From: an uncultured Dongia sp.
GTDB taxonomy: Bacteria > Pseudomonadota > Alphaproteobacteria > Dongiales > Dongiaceae
NCBI RefSeq assembly: GCF_936916975.1
Contig: NZ_CAKZGO010000004.1
Location: 744,001-808,000, forward strand
DNA: 64,000 bases
Direction: 5' to 3'
Position 1 is the first letter of the stretch. Every line of letters begins with the position of its first letter. Shown one piece after another: positions 35,461 to 44,010 of this stretch. The notes below the pieces were generated by a model. It was not told the origin of the DNA. It saw only the letters and a program-made list of their open reading frames with translations, and made no database searches. The position numbers and the translations under genes were made by a program.

Positions 35461-37062
35461 TCACCGCGGCAACCGATCCGTCACGTCGACAAAATCATAA
35501 ATCGTCTCGTCGCTGCGATAGAGGAAATAGCGGTCTGGCAGAGGTGGCAGCGGCAGGTCGAAATAGCGGCGGAAGATCATGCGGAACACGTTGACGGGCG
35601 ATTGGGGAAAGGGATCGTCCCCTGATACCGATCCTGCATGATCCGGCGGCAGGTGGATTGCCATCAGAATTCCGGTCTTCCGGTCGAGCTGTTCCGCGTT
35701 CATCACCGCCCAATCGACCATTTCGCTGTTGGCAAAGCTGGCCGGGCTGAGCAGCTTCACATTGGGCGGCCAAGGGCCTTCATCCGACATCAGCACAATG
35801 ATCGCCGGGCGCGGCCCTTTGAGGATGGCATCGACCAGAATGCTGAAGCGTTCATTGGCATATTTGACGGCATCGACATAGCCCTGACCCTGCGACCTCG
35901 CCGCCGCCTGCAGGTGTGACAAGCAGCGGCCATCATCCGTCATCACGAAGGGTCGATGGGTCACCAGCAGATGGGCCAGGACATATTTGCGCTCGTTGCG
36001 CCCGGCAAGATCGACCAGATCGTCAAACTGACGCTGCAGCCTTTGGCAATGCGAGTACCAGCCGTCGATCGCGCCGAAGCCTGTCGCATAGGCGAGTTGC
36101 CCCAGGACGGTTACGGTCAGGAGACGGTGGCCGAATTCGGGTACATCGAAGACGTTGCGATGTTCGTCCGCATAGGGATCGTAGCGAGTCGGTTCCCAAT
36201 GCGAGCCGAAGCGGTAGATGCGGTAATCGGCCCGGTCAAGAAACCTGCTGACCCGGTTGTCTTCCAAGGCGCGGTAAAGCGGGCGCCAATCGCGACCATC
36301 GCTTTCAGGGAAGCGGCTGAAGCCATCGAGGTAATCGAGATTGAGGACCGATGTCATGGAGACGGCGGTACGCTGATAGTTCGAATGGGCGTTGTCGACA
36401 ATGGTGAAGCCCTTGGCGCGCAACATGGTCAGGAATGCGCTGTTGTCGAAACCCGAATACCTGCTGAGATTGGCGGCATTGGCATAGCGATCTGGCACGA
36501 TATACCAGATGTCCGGCCGCCGGGCGTCGTCATCGGCGGCTGCCGCCGGCGCCGGCAGGTCCGGAAAGATGTCGCTCGGCGTGGCTGCAATTGATTGATT
36601 GCCGGCGAACCAGGTCACGAGGACCCAGATATCCGGCAGCGGCACCACCAATACGATGACGTTAAGCGCCAAGGTCAAACCTGCGGCGGGCGTGCGGCTA
36701 CGCCATAAACGCAACAACAGGATCAGGAGCAGCAAGGTGGCTGCGGCGAATATCGCCAGGCTGAGGCCGTCACCGGGTTCCAGGGAAAACAGCAGGCTGG
36801 GCTCATAGAGCAGAAAGAAGGTGATGGCGCTGGCAGCGACGGCGGCGCGGCGCCAGGTCCGATACAGGGGACGCAGCAGAGCCACCAGCAGTGCGGCAGC
36901 CAGCACCATCACGATCATGACTTGAATCACGCCGCCGATTTCTGCTTCGAAGCGGTTCCGCGCAAAAACGCCGAGCGCAAAACACAGCGGCAAAATGAAC
37001 GGATGAAAGGGGACCCGGGAGAGAAACCCCTTGCTGTCGGCGCCGCCTGGACTGTCACTCAT
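35461..37062 (-). CDS. Membrane-anchored sulfatase/alkaline-phosphatase-fold protein, copy 2
   Basis: 533 aa paralogue of the adjacent gene, same architecture: N-terminal membrane helices (about 18-170), then DIWYIVPDRYANAANLSRY, NYQRTAVSMTSVLNLDYLDG, LAHLLVTHRPFVMTDDGRC and VLMSDEGPWPP. In place of LDRYAG the first acidic metal motif is PDRYAN, and it has a longer C-terminal part. Shared closing PLPPLPDRYFLYRSDE matches copy 1 (DLPPLPDRSFLFQD). The tandem pair most likely arose by duplication. Function is unknown; transfer of a substituent onto an extracytoplasmic glycan is a guess. Confidence 0.7.
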   Translation of the reverse strand: MSDSPGGADSKGFLSRVPFHPFILPLCFALGVFARNRFEAEIGGVIQVMIVMVLAAALLVALLRPLYRTWRRAAVAASAITFFLLYEPSLLFSLEPGDGLSLAIFAAATLLLLILLLRLWRSRTPAAGLTLALNVIVLVVPLPDIWVLVTWFAGNQSIAATPSDIFPDLPAPAAAADDDARRPDIWYIVPDRYANAANLSRYSGFDNSAFLTMLRAKGFTIVDNAHSNYQRTAVSMTSVLNLDYLDGFSRFPESDGRDWRPLYRALEDNRVSRFLDRADYRIYRFGSHWEPTRYDPYADEHRNVFDVPEFGHRLLTVTVLGQLAYATGFGAIDGWYSHCQRLQRQFDDLVDLAGRNERKYVLAHLLVTHRPFVMTDDGRCLSHLQAAARSQGQGYVDAVKYANERFSILVDAILKGPRPAIIVLMSDEGPWPPNVKLLSPASFANSEMVDWAVMNAEQLDRKTGILMAIHLPPDHAGSVSGDDPFPQSPVNVFRMIFRRYFDLPLPPLPDRYFLYRSDETIYDFVDVTDRLPR

Positions 37063-37220
37063 GAAGCAGTACTTTCATGCCGCCACGTTCGTACCAGGCA
37101 TGTTCGTACCGGGTGGGCGCACCGGTCGATCACGGTACGGCGGGTGGGCTTGTCAAAATCGGGGAAGATGTCTTCGCGTGGCGCCACGAACTGATCCGGG
37201 GTCACGCGCTGCTGATGTCA

Positions 37221-37460
37221 CTATTCATCCTTATCGGTGCCGCGCGCATCCGTCTTGGTGCCGACACGGCCTTTAAAGAAGCTGGTCAGCTTGTACCAAT
37301 AGAGTTTGATGACGACGAGCGCGCCTGCGACTGCGCCGATGACGGCTTGCAGGATCATGCTGCTGGTACCGGGGTCGAGATAAGCTTGCGCGTGGGTGAT
37401 TCCGAAAGCGAAGAAGCCAATCACCATCCACACGGCAAAGCCAAGGCTGCGCTCAATCAT
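37221..37460 (-). CDS. Small YLDPGT-motif membrane protein
   Basis: 79 aa from the ATG at 37460. N-terminal hydrophobic segment (about 6-24), then AYLDPGTSSMILQAVIGAVA, a second membrane segment, and WYKLTSFFKGRVG before a charged tail. This short family is recurrently found beside envelope-polysaccharide and sulfatase-fold genes in proteobacteria, but has no known biochemical role. It lies 158 bp upstream of sulfatase copy 2, on the same strand, so it probably belongs to the same cassette. The upstream in-frame codons do not look conserved. Confidence 0.6.
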   Translation of the reverse strand: MIERSLGFAVWMVIGFFAFGITHAQAYLDPGTSSMILQAVIGAVAGALVVIKLYWYKLTSFFKGRVGTKTDARGTDKDE

Positions 37461-37627
37461 GTTCGACCTACTACGAATTTGTGACGGCCCTGCAACGATA
37501 AGCGCATCGACCATGACGTGCAACACGCACCGCCTTTGCAGCCAATCGATCGAATGCACGACAAAAGCTATCTTTCATCAGACCAGGTTCAGCAGATCCG
37601 GGAAGCGCCACGCCAGCGATATCGAGA

Positions 37628-37990
37628 TCACGCCGCCGGCGGCAATGCCGGCGGGCGTTGATGGGCGATGACCTTGGCGTCCGGTTTCGATGGCACCGGC
37701 TGTGTTGGAGGCTGCTGTCGTTTGAGGAGCGCCAACTCATCCTGCGACTCGGCCAGCGCCCGGTTGGCGGCCCGCAGTTTCTGCCGTGTGTGGCCGCCTG
37801 AAATCCAGGCGCCCAGTGCACCGAACAGAAAACCGAAGACGATCGCACCCAGCGTGAAGAGGAACAGTGGCGCGGTGACGTCCCAGGGCAGTGGCCACAG
37901 GCTCAACACGACTTCCTGTCGGTTCATCAGCGCGAAAAGGATCACCAACAGGGCGATCGGCAGGGTAATAATCCAGGCAAGACGGTTCAT
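37628..37990 (-). CDS. lapA: LapA-domain (DUF1049) membrane protein
   Basis: 120 aa with two N-terminal membrane helices and a LapA signature: FALMNRQEVVLSLWPLPWDV, then PLFLFTLGAIVFGFLFGALG, and a coiled, charged segment (LRAANRALAESQDELALLKR). A Pro-rich tail of about 25 residues follows. In enterobacteria LapA works with LapB to control LPS synthesis through FtsH and LpxC. It sits 80 bp downstream of ihfB on the same strand, an order common to alphaproteobacteria. The tail is probably disordered. Confidence 0.8.
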   Translation of the reverse strand: MNRLAWIITLPIALLVILFALMNRQEVVLSLWPLPWDVTAPLFLFTLGAIVFGFLFGALGAWISGGHTRQKLRAANRALAESQDELALLKRQQPPTQPVPSKPDAKVIAHQRPPALPPAA

Positions 37991-38070
37991 GGGCTTCGCT
38001 TCTGTCTATCAGCCGAAATACAGACCCGTCTGGACCCGCCGATCGCCCCGAATGGTCTATTGGGCGCCGA

Positions 38071-38439
38071 TCAGTTGCCGGTCCCGGGGTCCTTCGCGGG
38101 CTGACCCATACTGGACTGCGTCGGGTCCGTGCTCGTCGGGGCCTTCTGCGTCGGTTCAGCGCGGCTGTTGAGACGGTCGCGCAGTTCCTTGCCGGTCTTG
38201 AAGAACGGCACCACTTTTTCTTCCACCGCAACGGTTTCGCCGGTGCGCGGATTGCGTCCCTTGCGGGCGTCGCGCTCCTTCACCGAGAACGCGCCAAAGC
38301 CGCGCAGTTCGACGCGATCCGACCGCGCCAAGGCGTTAGTGATTTCCTCAAAAATGGCCGTGACGATCCGCTCCACATCCCTGTGATAAAGATGCGGATT
38401 AAGCTCGCCAATGCGCAGAATCAATTCCGACTTGGTCAT
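38071..38439 (-). CDS. ihfB: Integration host factor subunit beta
   Basis: 122 aa DNA-bending protein from the ATG at 38439 ([20 protein letters not shown]). The body matches Ihf[41 protein letters not shown] and [20 protein letters not shown], including the intercalating proline region NPRTG. The C-terminal 30 residues are an extension rich in Thr, Pro and Ser. It lies between rpsA and lapA on the same strand, the usual alphaproteobacterial arrangement of rpsA-ihfB. Confidence 0.93.
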   Translation of the reverse strand: MTKSELILRIGELNPHLYHRDVERIVTAIFEEITNALARSDRVELRGFGAFSVKERDARKGRNPRTGETVAVEEKVVPFFKTGKELRDRLNSRAEPTQKAPTSTDPTQSSMGQPAKDPGTGN

Positions 38440-38614
38440 GTTTTCGGTCCCCATCCGCCCGCGGCCCCCAACGGTCATTTACCTTGATCGCCAAGACCTT
38501 GGGCGCATCCCCTGCCCATAATGTGCGCAAGCGTGCCGGGAAAAAGCGGCCTCGTCAAGGATAAGCCGCTCATTTCTCTATGTTTTTTGGCGGAAGGGGT
38601 GATCTGAAACGGCA

Positions 38615-38646
38615 ACGGGCCGGAAAGGTCGCCCTTCCCGGCCCGT
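38615..38646 (-). terminator. Hairpin downstream of rpsA
   Basis: ACGGGCCGG-A-AAGG (38615-38628) pairs with CCTT-C-CCGGCCCGT (38633-38646) with one mismatch and a 4-nt loop, 60 bp beyond the rpsA stop. The minus-strand tract after it is only weakly T-rich (TTGCCGTTT). It marks the boundary before the ihfB promoter. Confidence 0.55.
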
Positions 38647-38705
38647 CTTGACGTGTTTTGACGCTGTTACAGCGTCATGAACGCAACAAAATTACCCAAT
38701 CTGGG

Positions 38706-40448
38706 TTATTCGTCGTCGCCTTTCTTGGTGGTCTTCTTGGCCTTGTTGAGGGCCGCACCCAGGATGTCGCCCAGGCTGGCGCCCGAATCGGACGACCCGA
38801 ATTCGGCCATCGCCTGCTTGTCCTCTTCCATCTCGCGCGCCTTGATCGACAGCGTGAGCTTGCGGGTCTTGGCGTCGTTCTGGGTGACCTTGGCATCGAC
38901 CTTTTCGCCGACGGCGAAACGGTCCGGACGCTGCTCGCCACGTTCGCGGGCAATGTCGATCTTCTTGATGAAGCCGGAGATGCCGTCGCCGACCGTGACT
39001 TCGAGACCACCATCGGTGACCGCGGTAACGGTGCAGGTGACAACGTCGCCCTTCTTCAAGGTGCCGGCCGTCTCAGCGTAGTTATCTTTCTTGAGCTGCT
39101 TGATGCCGAGGCTGATGCGCTCTTTCTCGATATCGACATCGAGCAGCTTCACCTTGACCATCTGACCTTTCTTGAAATCCTGGACGGCTTCTTCGCCCGG
39201 ACGATCCCAATCGAGATCCGACAGATGGACCATGCCGTCGATCTCGCCGGGGAGGCCAACGAACAGACCGAATTCGGTGATGTTCTTGATCTCGCCTTCG
39301 AGCTCGGAGCCGGCCGGATGCTTGTCAATGAAGGACGACCACGGATTGTCCATGCACTGCTTGAGGCCGAGGCTGATACGACGCTTGGTCGGATCGACGT
39401 CGAGCACCATCACTTCGACTTCCTGGCTGGTCGAGACGATCTTGCCCGGATGCACGTTCTTCTTGGTCCAGCTCATTTCGGAGACGTGGACCAGGCCTTC
39501 GATGCCCGGCTCGAGTTCGACGAACGCGCCGTAATCGGTGATGTTGGTGACGCGGCCCTTCAGCTTCGCACCGACCGGGTACTTCGCGGCAACGCCTTCC
39601 CACGGATCAGCTTCCAACTGCTTCATGCCGAGGCTGATGCGCTGGGTTTCCGGGTTGAAGCGCACGACCTGAACATTGACGTTCTGGCCGATGTGGAGCG
39701 CTTCAGAGGGATGGTTGATGCGGCGCCACGCGATATCGGTGACGTGCAGCAGACCATCGACGCCGCCGAGGTCAACGAACGCACCGTAATCGGTGATGTT
39801 CTTCACGACGCCCTGCAGAACCTGGCCTTCCTTGAGGTTGGCCACGAGTTCGCTGCGGGCTTCCGCACGGCTCTCTTCGAGCACCGCGCGACGCGAGACG
39901 ACGATGTTGCCACGCGCACGGTCCATCTTGAGGATCTGGAACGGCTGCGGCGTGCCCATGAGCGGGCCCACGTCGCGCACCGGGCGGATGTCGACCTGGC
40001 TGCCGGGCAGGAAGGCGACGGCGCCGGAGAGGTCGACCGTAAAGCCACCCTTCACGCGACCGAAGATCACGCCGGTGACGCGCTGGTTGTCCTTGAACTG
40101 CTTTTCGAGGGCGGTCCACGCTTCTTCGCGCTTCGCCTTCTCGCGGCTCAGCATCGCTTCGCCGTTCTTGTCTTCCATGCGCTCGAGGAACACCTCGACC
40201 ACATCGCCGACTTTGATTTCTGCTTTGCCGCCCGGGCCGCCGAACTCACGCAAGGCCACGCGGCCTTCGGATTTCAAGCCGACATCGATAAGGGCAAACT
40301 CGCCGTCGATTCCGACAACGGTGCCGCTGAGCACCGAACCTTCGAGGCCCTGGGCAAAGCCCAACGATTCCTCGAGCAACGCGGCGAAGCTCTCTTTCGC
40401 AGCGGCAACTTCATGGGTGGCGACACGCGCCGTAGCTGATCTAGCCAT
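38706..40448 (-). CDS. rpsA: 30S ribosomal protein S1
   Basis: 580 aa with six S1 RNA-binding domains, full family length. Repeated S1 core strands are visible at each domain: GVVKNITDYGAFVDLGGVDG, GRVTNITDYGAFVELEPGIE, GEIKNITEFGLFVGLPGEID, and degenerate first, second and sixth copies (GTVVGIDGEFALIDVG, GVIFGRVKGGFTVDLSGA). S1 recruits mRNA to the 30S subunit. The N-terminus (MARSATARVATHEVAAAKES) is slightly extended. It follows cmk by 102 bp. Confidence 0.97.
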   Translation of the reverse strand: MARSATARVATHEVAAAKESFAALLEESLGFAQGLEGSVLSGTVVGIDGEFALIDVGLKSEGRVALREFGGPGGKAEIKVGDVVEVFLERMEDKNGEAMLSREKAKREEAWTALEKQFKDNQRVTGVIFGRVKGGFTVDLSGAVAFLPGSQVDIRPVRDVGPLMGTPQPFQILKMDRARGNIVVSRRAVLEESRAEARSELVANLKEGQVLQGVVKNITDYGAFVDLGGVDGLLHVTDIAWRRINHPSEALHIGQNVNVQVVRFNPETQRISLGMKQLEADPWEGVAAKYPVGAKLKGRVTNITDYGAFVELEPGIEGLVHVSEMSWTKKNVHPGKIVSTSQEVEVMVLDVDPTKRRISLGLKQCMDNPWSSFIDKHPAGSELEGEIKNITEFGLFVGLPGEIDGMVHLSDLDWDRPGEEAVQDFKKGQMVKVKLLDVDIEKERISLGIKQLKKDNYAETAGTLKKGDVVTCTVTAVTDGGLEVTVGDGISGFIKKIDIARERGEQRPDRFAVGEKVDAKVTQNDAKTRKLTLSIKAREMEEDKQAMAEFGSSDSGASLGDILGAALNKAKKTTKKGDDE

Positions 40449-40550
40449 TAGAGGTAGTTCCTTTCACAAACATTTTTTCCGGCCAGCCGGTTGTCTCCGG
40501 CGGTCTTGGGTACGCGTTGAAAAATCGAAACCCGCAATCAGCGCCAAGAC

Positions 40551-41219
40551 CTATGATGGCTTTAGGCGCTCATCAACGATCGCTTTTGCCTTGGCAAAGA
40601 CCTGATCGATGTCGAGATCCGAGGTGTCGAGGTGCACGGCATCTTCGGCCGCTTTCATCGGGGCATCGGCGCGCGCTGTGTCGCGGGCGTCGCGGGCCAC
40701 AATATCCTCTAAAACCCGGGCGTATATAGCCTTCTCGCCGCGCGCTTGCAACTCTTTGAGGCGCCGGTTGGCCCGGGCTTCGGGTGTTGCGGTGACGAAT
40801 ATCTTCACGTCGGCGTCGGGGCAGATGACCGTGCCGATGTCCCGGCCATCCAGAACAGACCCGGAACGCGGAGTTCCGTCCGCAAAGGGTTGTGGTTCGG
40901 CCGCGAATCGACGCTGCCAGTCGAAGAGTGCTGCCCGGACGCTGGGGATGGCTGCGACCTTCGAGGAGGCGTCCCCGGACGCCGCCGAGCGCAATTCGGG
41001 GTCCTGAAGCAAATCCGCCGGCAGATTTTTTGCAGCTTCCGTGGCCGCAATCGGGTCAGTCGGGTCTTTTCCCTGGCGCAGCACGCTGAGCCCCACCGCC
41101 CGGTAGAGCGCGCCGGTATCGAGGTAAGCCAGCCCAAAATGGGCGGCGAGGCGCTTGGCGAGCGTCCCCTTGCCGGCCGCGGCCGGCCCGTCGAGGGCGA
41201 TGACGAAGGGCCGAGTCAT
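40551..41219 (-). CDS. cmk: Cytidylate kinase
   Basis: 222 aa from the ATG at 41219 ([20 protein letters not shown]); a longer frame would run into the palindromic repeat upstream. P-loop [19 protein letters not shown]-binding [35 protein letters not shown], and the late [20 protein letters not shown]. The enzyme phosphorylates CMP and dCMP. It lies between aroA and rpsA on the same strand, a conserved order. An AGGGGGG tract serves as ribosome-binding site. Confidence 0.95.
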   Translation of the reverse strand: MTRPFVIALDGPAAAGKGTLAKRLAAHFGLAYLDTGALYRAVGLSVLRQGKDPTDPIAATEAAKNLPADLLQDPELRSAASGDASSKVAAIPSVRAALFDWQRRFAAEPQPFADGTPRSGSVLDGRDIGTVICPDADVKIFVTATPEARANRRLKELQARGEKAIYARVLEDIVARDARDTARADAPMKAAEDAVHLDTSDLDIDQVFAKAKAIVDERLKPS

Positions 41220-41224
41220 CAGTC

Positions 41225-41350
41225 GCCCCCCCTCACCCCGACCCTCTCCCGCGAGGGGAGAGGGAGTTTCGACCGAGTGCATTGGCAAACCTTGCCCAAT
41301 TTGCGCAAAGCCCCTCTCCCCTCGCGGGAGAGGGGTTGGGGTGAGGGGGT
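41225..41350. repeat. Pair of inverted palindromic repeats between aroA and cmk
   Basis: Unit 1 (41225-41260) contains the hairpin CCCTCTCCC-GCGA-GGGGAGAGGG preceded by CCTCACCCCGA; unit 2 (41310-41350) is the same about 38-bp element in inverse orientation, CCCCTCTCCCCTCGCGGGAG then a GTGAGGGGG tail. Together they could fold into a long stem between aroA and cmk. This type of intergenic element is widely seen in GC-rich proteobacteria. Confidence 0.8.
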
Positions 41351-41364
41351 GGTTGCCAACAAGC

Positions 41365-42714
41365 TCAATTCTTCACCGCCGAAATACTGGCACCGAGCCC
41401 ATTGAGCAGCGCCGCGAATCCGGGGAACGACGTGTCGATCGGGCTGCCATCGTCGATGCTGACCGGCTTCTCGGCCGCCAGGCCCAGCACCAGGAACGAC
41501 ATCGCCGGCCGGTGATCGAGATTGACGGCGATATGGGCACCACCCTTCGGCTTCTTGCCATTGCCTTTGACCGCCAGCCAATCAGGCCCCTCTTCCACGG
41601 TGACGCCGCAGGCAGCAAGCCCACGCGCCATGGCACCAAGTCGATCGCTTTCCTTCACGCGCAATTCGGCAAGACCCAACATCTTCGTCTCGCCTTCGGC
41701 AAACGCTGCAGCGACCGAGAGAATGGGATACTCGTCGATCATCGAAGGTGCCCGCGACGCCGGCACCGTGACGCCCTTGAGATGCGAATGCGTAACGTGC
41801 AAGTCGCCCACCTTCTCCCCCGCCTCAATACGCGCATTCTGGATGTCGATCGATGCGCCCATCTCAATGAGCGTGTCGATGAGACCGATGCGGTGCGGAT
41901 TGAGACCGACATTCTCGATGACGATGTCGGAGCCGGGCAGGATCAGCGCCGCCACGATCGGGAAGGCGGCGGAGCTGGGATCGCCCGGCACGATGATCTT
42001 GCGGCCGGTGAGTTCCATCTGGCCGGTGATCGAAGAAGCCCGCCCTTCGGGCGTTTCTTCGACCTTCACGTCGACGCCGAAGCCGCGCAGCATCAGCTCG
42101 GTATGATCGCGCGTCGCTTCCGGTTCGATCACCGTGGTGATACCGGGCGTGTTGAGGCCAGCGAGCAGAATGGCCGATTTCACCTGCGCCGAGGCCACCG
42201 GCAGCTTGTAGGTGATGGGCAGCGGCTGCGAGGTGCCGATGACGGCAAGCGGCGGCCGTCCTTTGCTGCGCGTGGCGAAGCGGGCGCCCATCAATTGCAG
42301 CGGCTCGCTCACCCGCGCCATCGGCCGCGAGCGCAACGACGCATCGCCGGTGAAGAACGTCGTCATCGGATAGGGCGCCACCAAACCCATCAGCAGCCGC
42401 GTGCCGGTGCCGGCATTGCCGAGGTCCAGCACGTCGGCAGCTTCGGCCAATCCACCATTCCCGCGGCCACGCGCGCGCCAGATGCCGTCAGCGCCCTTTT
42501 CAGTCTCGCCGCCCAGTTGGCGCATCGCTGCCGCGGTGCGCAGCACGTCCTCGCCTTCCAGCAGGCCATGAATTTCCGTTTCGCCCAGCGCCAATGCCCC
42601 CAGCATGAGGGCACGGTGCGAGACCGATTTGTCGCCCGGCACGCGCAAGGTGCCGCGCAATCCGGCGGCGGTCCCGGACGTCAGGGCGCGGGGGGTGGTC
42701 TCATGCGTGTTCAT
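41365..42714 (-). CDS. aroA: 3-phosphoshikimate 1-carboxyvinyltransferase (EPSP synthase), class II-like
   Basis: 449 aa from the ATG at 42714 ([13 protein letters not shown]), selected because the upstream open frame is not conserved. It joins PEP to shikimate-3-phosphate in aromatic amino acid synthesis. The sequence follows the class II (Agrobacterium CP4-like) form: [80 protein letters not shown] and LRVKESDRL. The glyphosate-determining segment reads [14 protein letters not shown], i.e. Gly where the tolerant CP4 enzyme has Ala100. It heads aroA-cmk-rpsA, and is divergent from the TIGR02300 gene across 251 bp. Confidence 0.95.
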   Translation of the reverse strand: MNTHETTPRALTSGTAAGLRGTLRVPGDKSVSHRALMLGALALGETEIHGLLEGEDVLRTAAAMRQLGGETEKGADGIWRARGRGNGGLAEAADVLDLGNAGTGTRLLMGLVAPYPMTTFFTGDASLRSRPMARVSEPLQLMGARFATRSKGRPPLAVIGTSQPLPITYKLPVASAQVKSAILLAGLNTPGITTVIEPEATRDHTELMLRGFGVDVKVEETPEGRASSITGQMELTGRKIIVPGDPSSAAFPIVAALILPGSDIVIENVGLNPHRIGLIDTLIEMGASIDIQNARIEAGEKVGDLHVTHSHLKGVTVPASRAPSMIDEYPILSVAAAFAEGETKMLGLAELRVKESDRLGAMARGLAACGVTVEEGPDWLAVKGNGKKPKGGAHIAVNLDHRPAMSFLVLGLAAEKPVSIDDGSPIDTSFPGFAALLNGLGASISAVKN

Positions 42715-42965
42715 GCCAATGCCGGCCTTTCGGGCAGATGGCCCCGACAGTCCGGGGCCGCGTTTCTCTAGCACAAGCGGGGCGCCCCACGTAAACCCCG
42801 ATTTTATGGCGATCCGCGCCACCGTCGCCGCATTGGCAAACAATGCTTTCCTGTGGACATGGGCGCGGAAGTAGGGACCGGTTTCGTAGGTGATTTGAGA
42901 GCGTTGACAGGCCGCGAGGGCTATGGCAATTGGCACCCCGAGATTGAATTTTGCGGAGAGATCAC

Positions 42966-43298
42966 GTGACCAAGCCTGAATGGGGCACCAAGCGCATCTG
43001 CGGCAGCTGTGCTGCGCATTTCTACGACATGCGCAAGGCAACGATCGTGTGCCCGAAATGCAAGACCGTCTATGATCCTGACGCCGTCATGAAAAGCCGT
43101 CGCCGCGTCGCCGAGAAGATGACGCCGGTGAAGGCCGCCGTGGTCGACGATCCCGTGGCCGATGTCGAGGCAGATGTCGAGGAAGAGGATATCGGCGATG
43201 AGGAGGATGTGGTCCTAGAGGACGCCTCCGAACTCGGTGAAGATGACGAAGATATCTCGGAAGCCATCGAGAAAGGCGAAGACGAGGGCGAGCGCTGA
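42966..43298 (+). CDS. TIGR02300 family protein (zinc-ribbon with acidic tail)
   Basis: 110 aa from the GTG at 42966 ([15 protein letters not shown]), which has GGAGAG at ideal distance. The first 45 residues carry two CxxC pairs, ICGSC and VCPKC, of a zinc ribbon ([20 protein letters not shown]); the rest is strongly acidic (about 60-110, Asp/Glu runs). This family is restricted to alphaproteobacteria and is of unknown function; it is characteristically located beside aroA and tRNA-Ala. Nothing indicates the partner, but zinc ribbon plus acidic tail suggests a nucleic-acid- or RNA-polymerase-related role. Confidence 0.9.
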   Translation: MTKPEWGTKRICGSCAAHFYDMRKATIVCPKCKTVYDPDAVMKSRRRVAEKMTPVKAAVVDDPVADVEADVEEEDIGDEEDVVLEDASELGEDDEDISEAIEKGEDEGER

Positions 43299-43459
43299 GC
43301 GATCCGCGCCATTGCCTCAGCCATTGCCGTTGATATCGTTGCCCTTTTTTGTGCTTGAATTCCGGGCGTCGTCCACTTAGGTTCCAGCCCGTTCGATCGC
43401 CCACCCGGAGACGACCCCCAAGGATGATTTGGGCGCCGTCCGGCGATCACCCGATCTTC

Positions 43460-43535
43460 GGGCCCATAGCTCAGCTGGGAGAGCGCCACAATGGCATTGT
43501 GGAGGTCAGCGGTTCGATCCCGCTTGGGTCCACCA
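43460..43535 (+). tRNA. tRNA-Ala (GGC)
   Basis: 76 nt, including an encoded CCA. Acceptor arms GGGCCCA (43460-43466) and TGGGTCC pair with one G-T. D arm GCTC-GAGC, anticodon arm CCACA-ATGGCAT-TGTGG with anticodon GGC reading GCC, T arm AGCGG-TTCGATC-CCGCT. Directly followed by a terminator. It lies 161 bp after the TIGR02300 gene. Confidence 0.97.
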
Positions 43536-43540
43536 AATAG

Positions 43541-43574
43541 AAACCCCCGCCACGAGCGATCGTGCGGGGGTTTT
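43541..43574 (+). terminator. Intrinsic terminator of tRNA-Ala
   Basis: AAACCCCCGCCACGA (43541-43555), loop GCGA, then TCGTGCGGGGGTTTT (43560-43574): a 14-bp stem with one bulged C and a flanking T-run, 5 bp beyond the tRNA CCA. Confidence 0.9.
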
Positions 43575-43597
43575 GCTTTTGGAGCGGGAGGGCCGAC

Positions 43598-43648
43598 GCG
43601 GGATAGCCGCCAGGGCGGGATAGCCGTTAGGGCGGGATAGCCGTCAGG
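43598..43648. repeat. Three tandem 17-bp repeats
   Basis: Unit GCGGGATAGCCGYYAGG repeated at 43598-43614, 43615-43631 and 43632-43648; copies differ only at two bases (CC, TT, TC). Located between the tRNA-Ala terminator and a small convergent gene. Function unknown; such short arrays can be slippage products. Confidence 0.9.
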
Positions 43649-43660
43649 CCCCGCGCACGC

Positions 43661-43801
43661 TTACTTCTTTTTGCCGGAATAGCCCGAGGACGCCGGATTG
43701 GAGGTGGCCGACGCAAAGCCGGTGCCTGCGGGAGCCGACTTCACCTTGTCCTGCTTCGGCTTCTTCTTCTCGCGGTTGCTCTTCATTTGACCTTTAGCCA
43801 C
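43661..43801 (-). CDS. Small basic protein (46 aa), MAKGQ family
   Basis: A GTG start at 43801 with GGAG seven bases upstream opens a 46-codon gene: MAKGQMKSNREKKKPKQDKV, then a Ser/Ala/Thr/Gly-rich tail ending SGKKK. The MAKGQxxSNRExKKPK opening matches a small, lysine-rich conserved protein seen in many bacteria, of unknown function. Its high positive charge suggests nucleic acid binding. It is divergent to nothing and lies 209 bp from the chemoreceptor gene's end. No membrane or signal sequence. Confidence 0.7.
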   Translation of the reverse strand: MAKGQMKSNREKKKPKQDKVKSAPAGTGFASATSNPASSGYSGKKK

Positions 43802-44010
43802 GGCATGTCTCCCAAATTGATTGGTGCAAAGCGCTCAGCGCGGGAAAACGGAAATCCGGCGGGCGGAATGTTAGCAAAGGCTGGCCAAGTCTGATTGGCG
43901 GATGCCGACGCGGGCGCGCACGCATGATAGCGGAAAGCCCCCCGCCTGTAACCCACGCATATCAGCGCCCTTCATCGGCAACCGTGATCGGTGCCGGCGA
44001 TCAACTCTGC

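Noticed and set aside
37063-37220. A short fragment reading FVAPREDIFPDFDKPTRR on the minus strand
   Set aside because: It resembles the DIFPDL segment of the sulfatase-like proteins but is too short and interrupted by stops; probably chance or a small remnant, not supportable as a gene.
38658-40439. A 593-codon open frame on the plus strand over the rpsA region
   Set aside because: Antisense shadow of the S1 domains; high GC and repeat content keep the opposite strand free of stops. The minus-strand protein has clear S1 motifs.
41155-42771. 538-codon plus-strand open frame over aroA and the palindromic repeat
   Set aside because: Mirror image of the EPSP synthase gene; Arg/His-rich translation typical of shadow frames.
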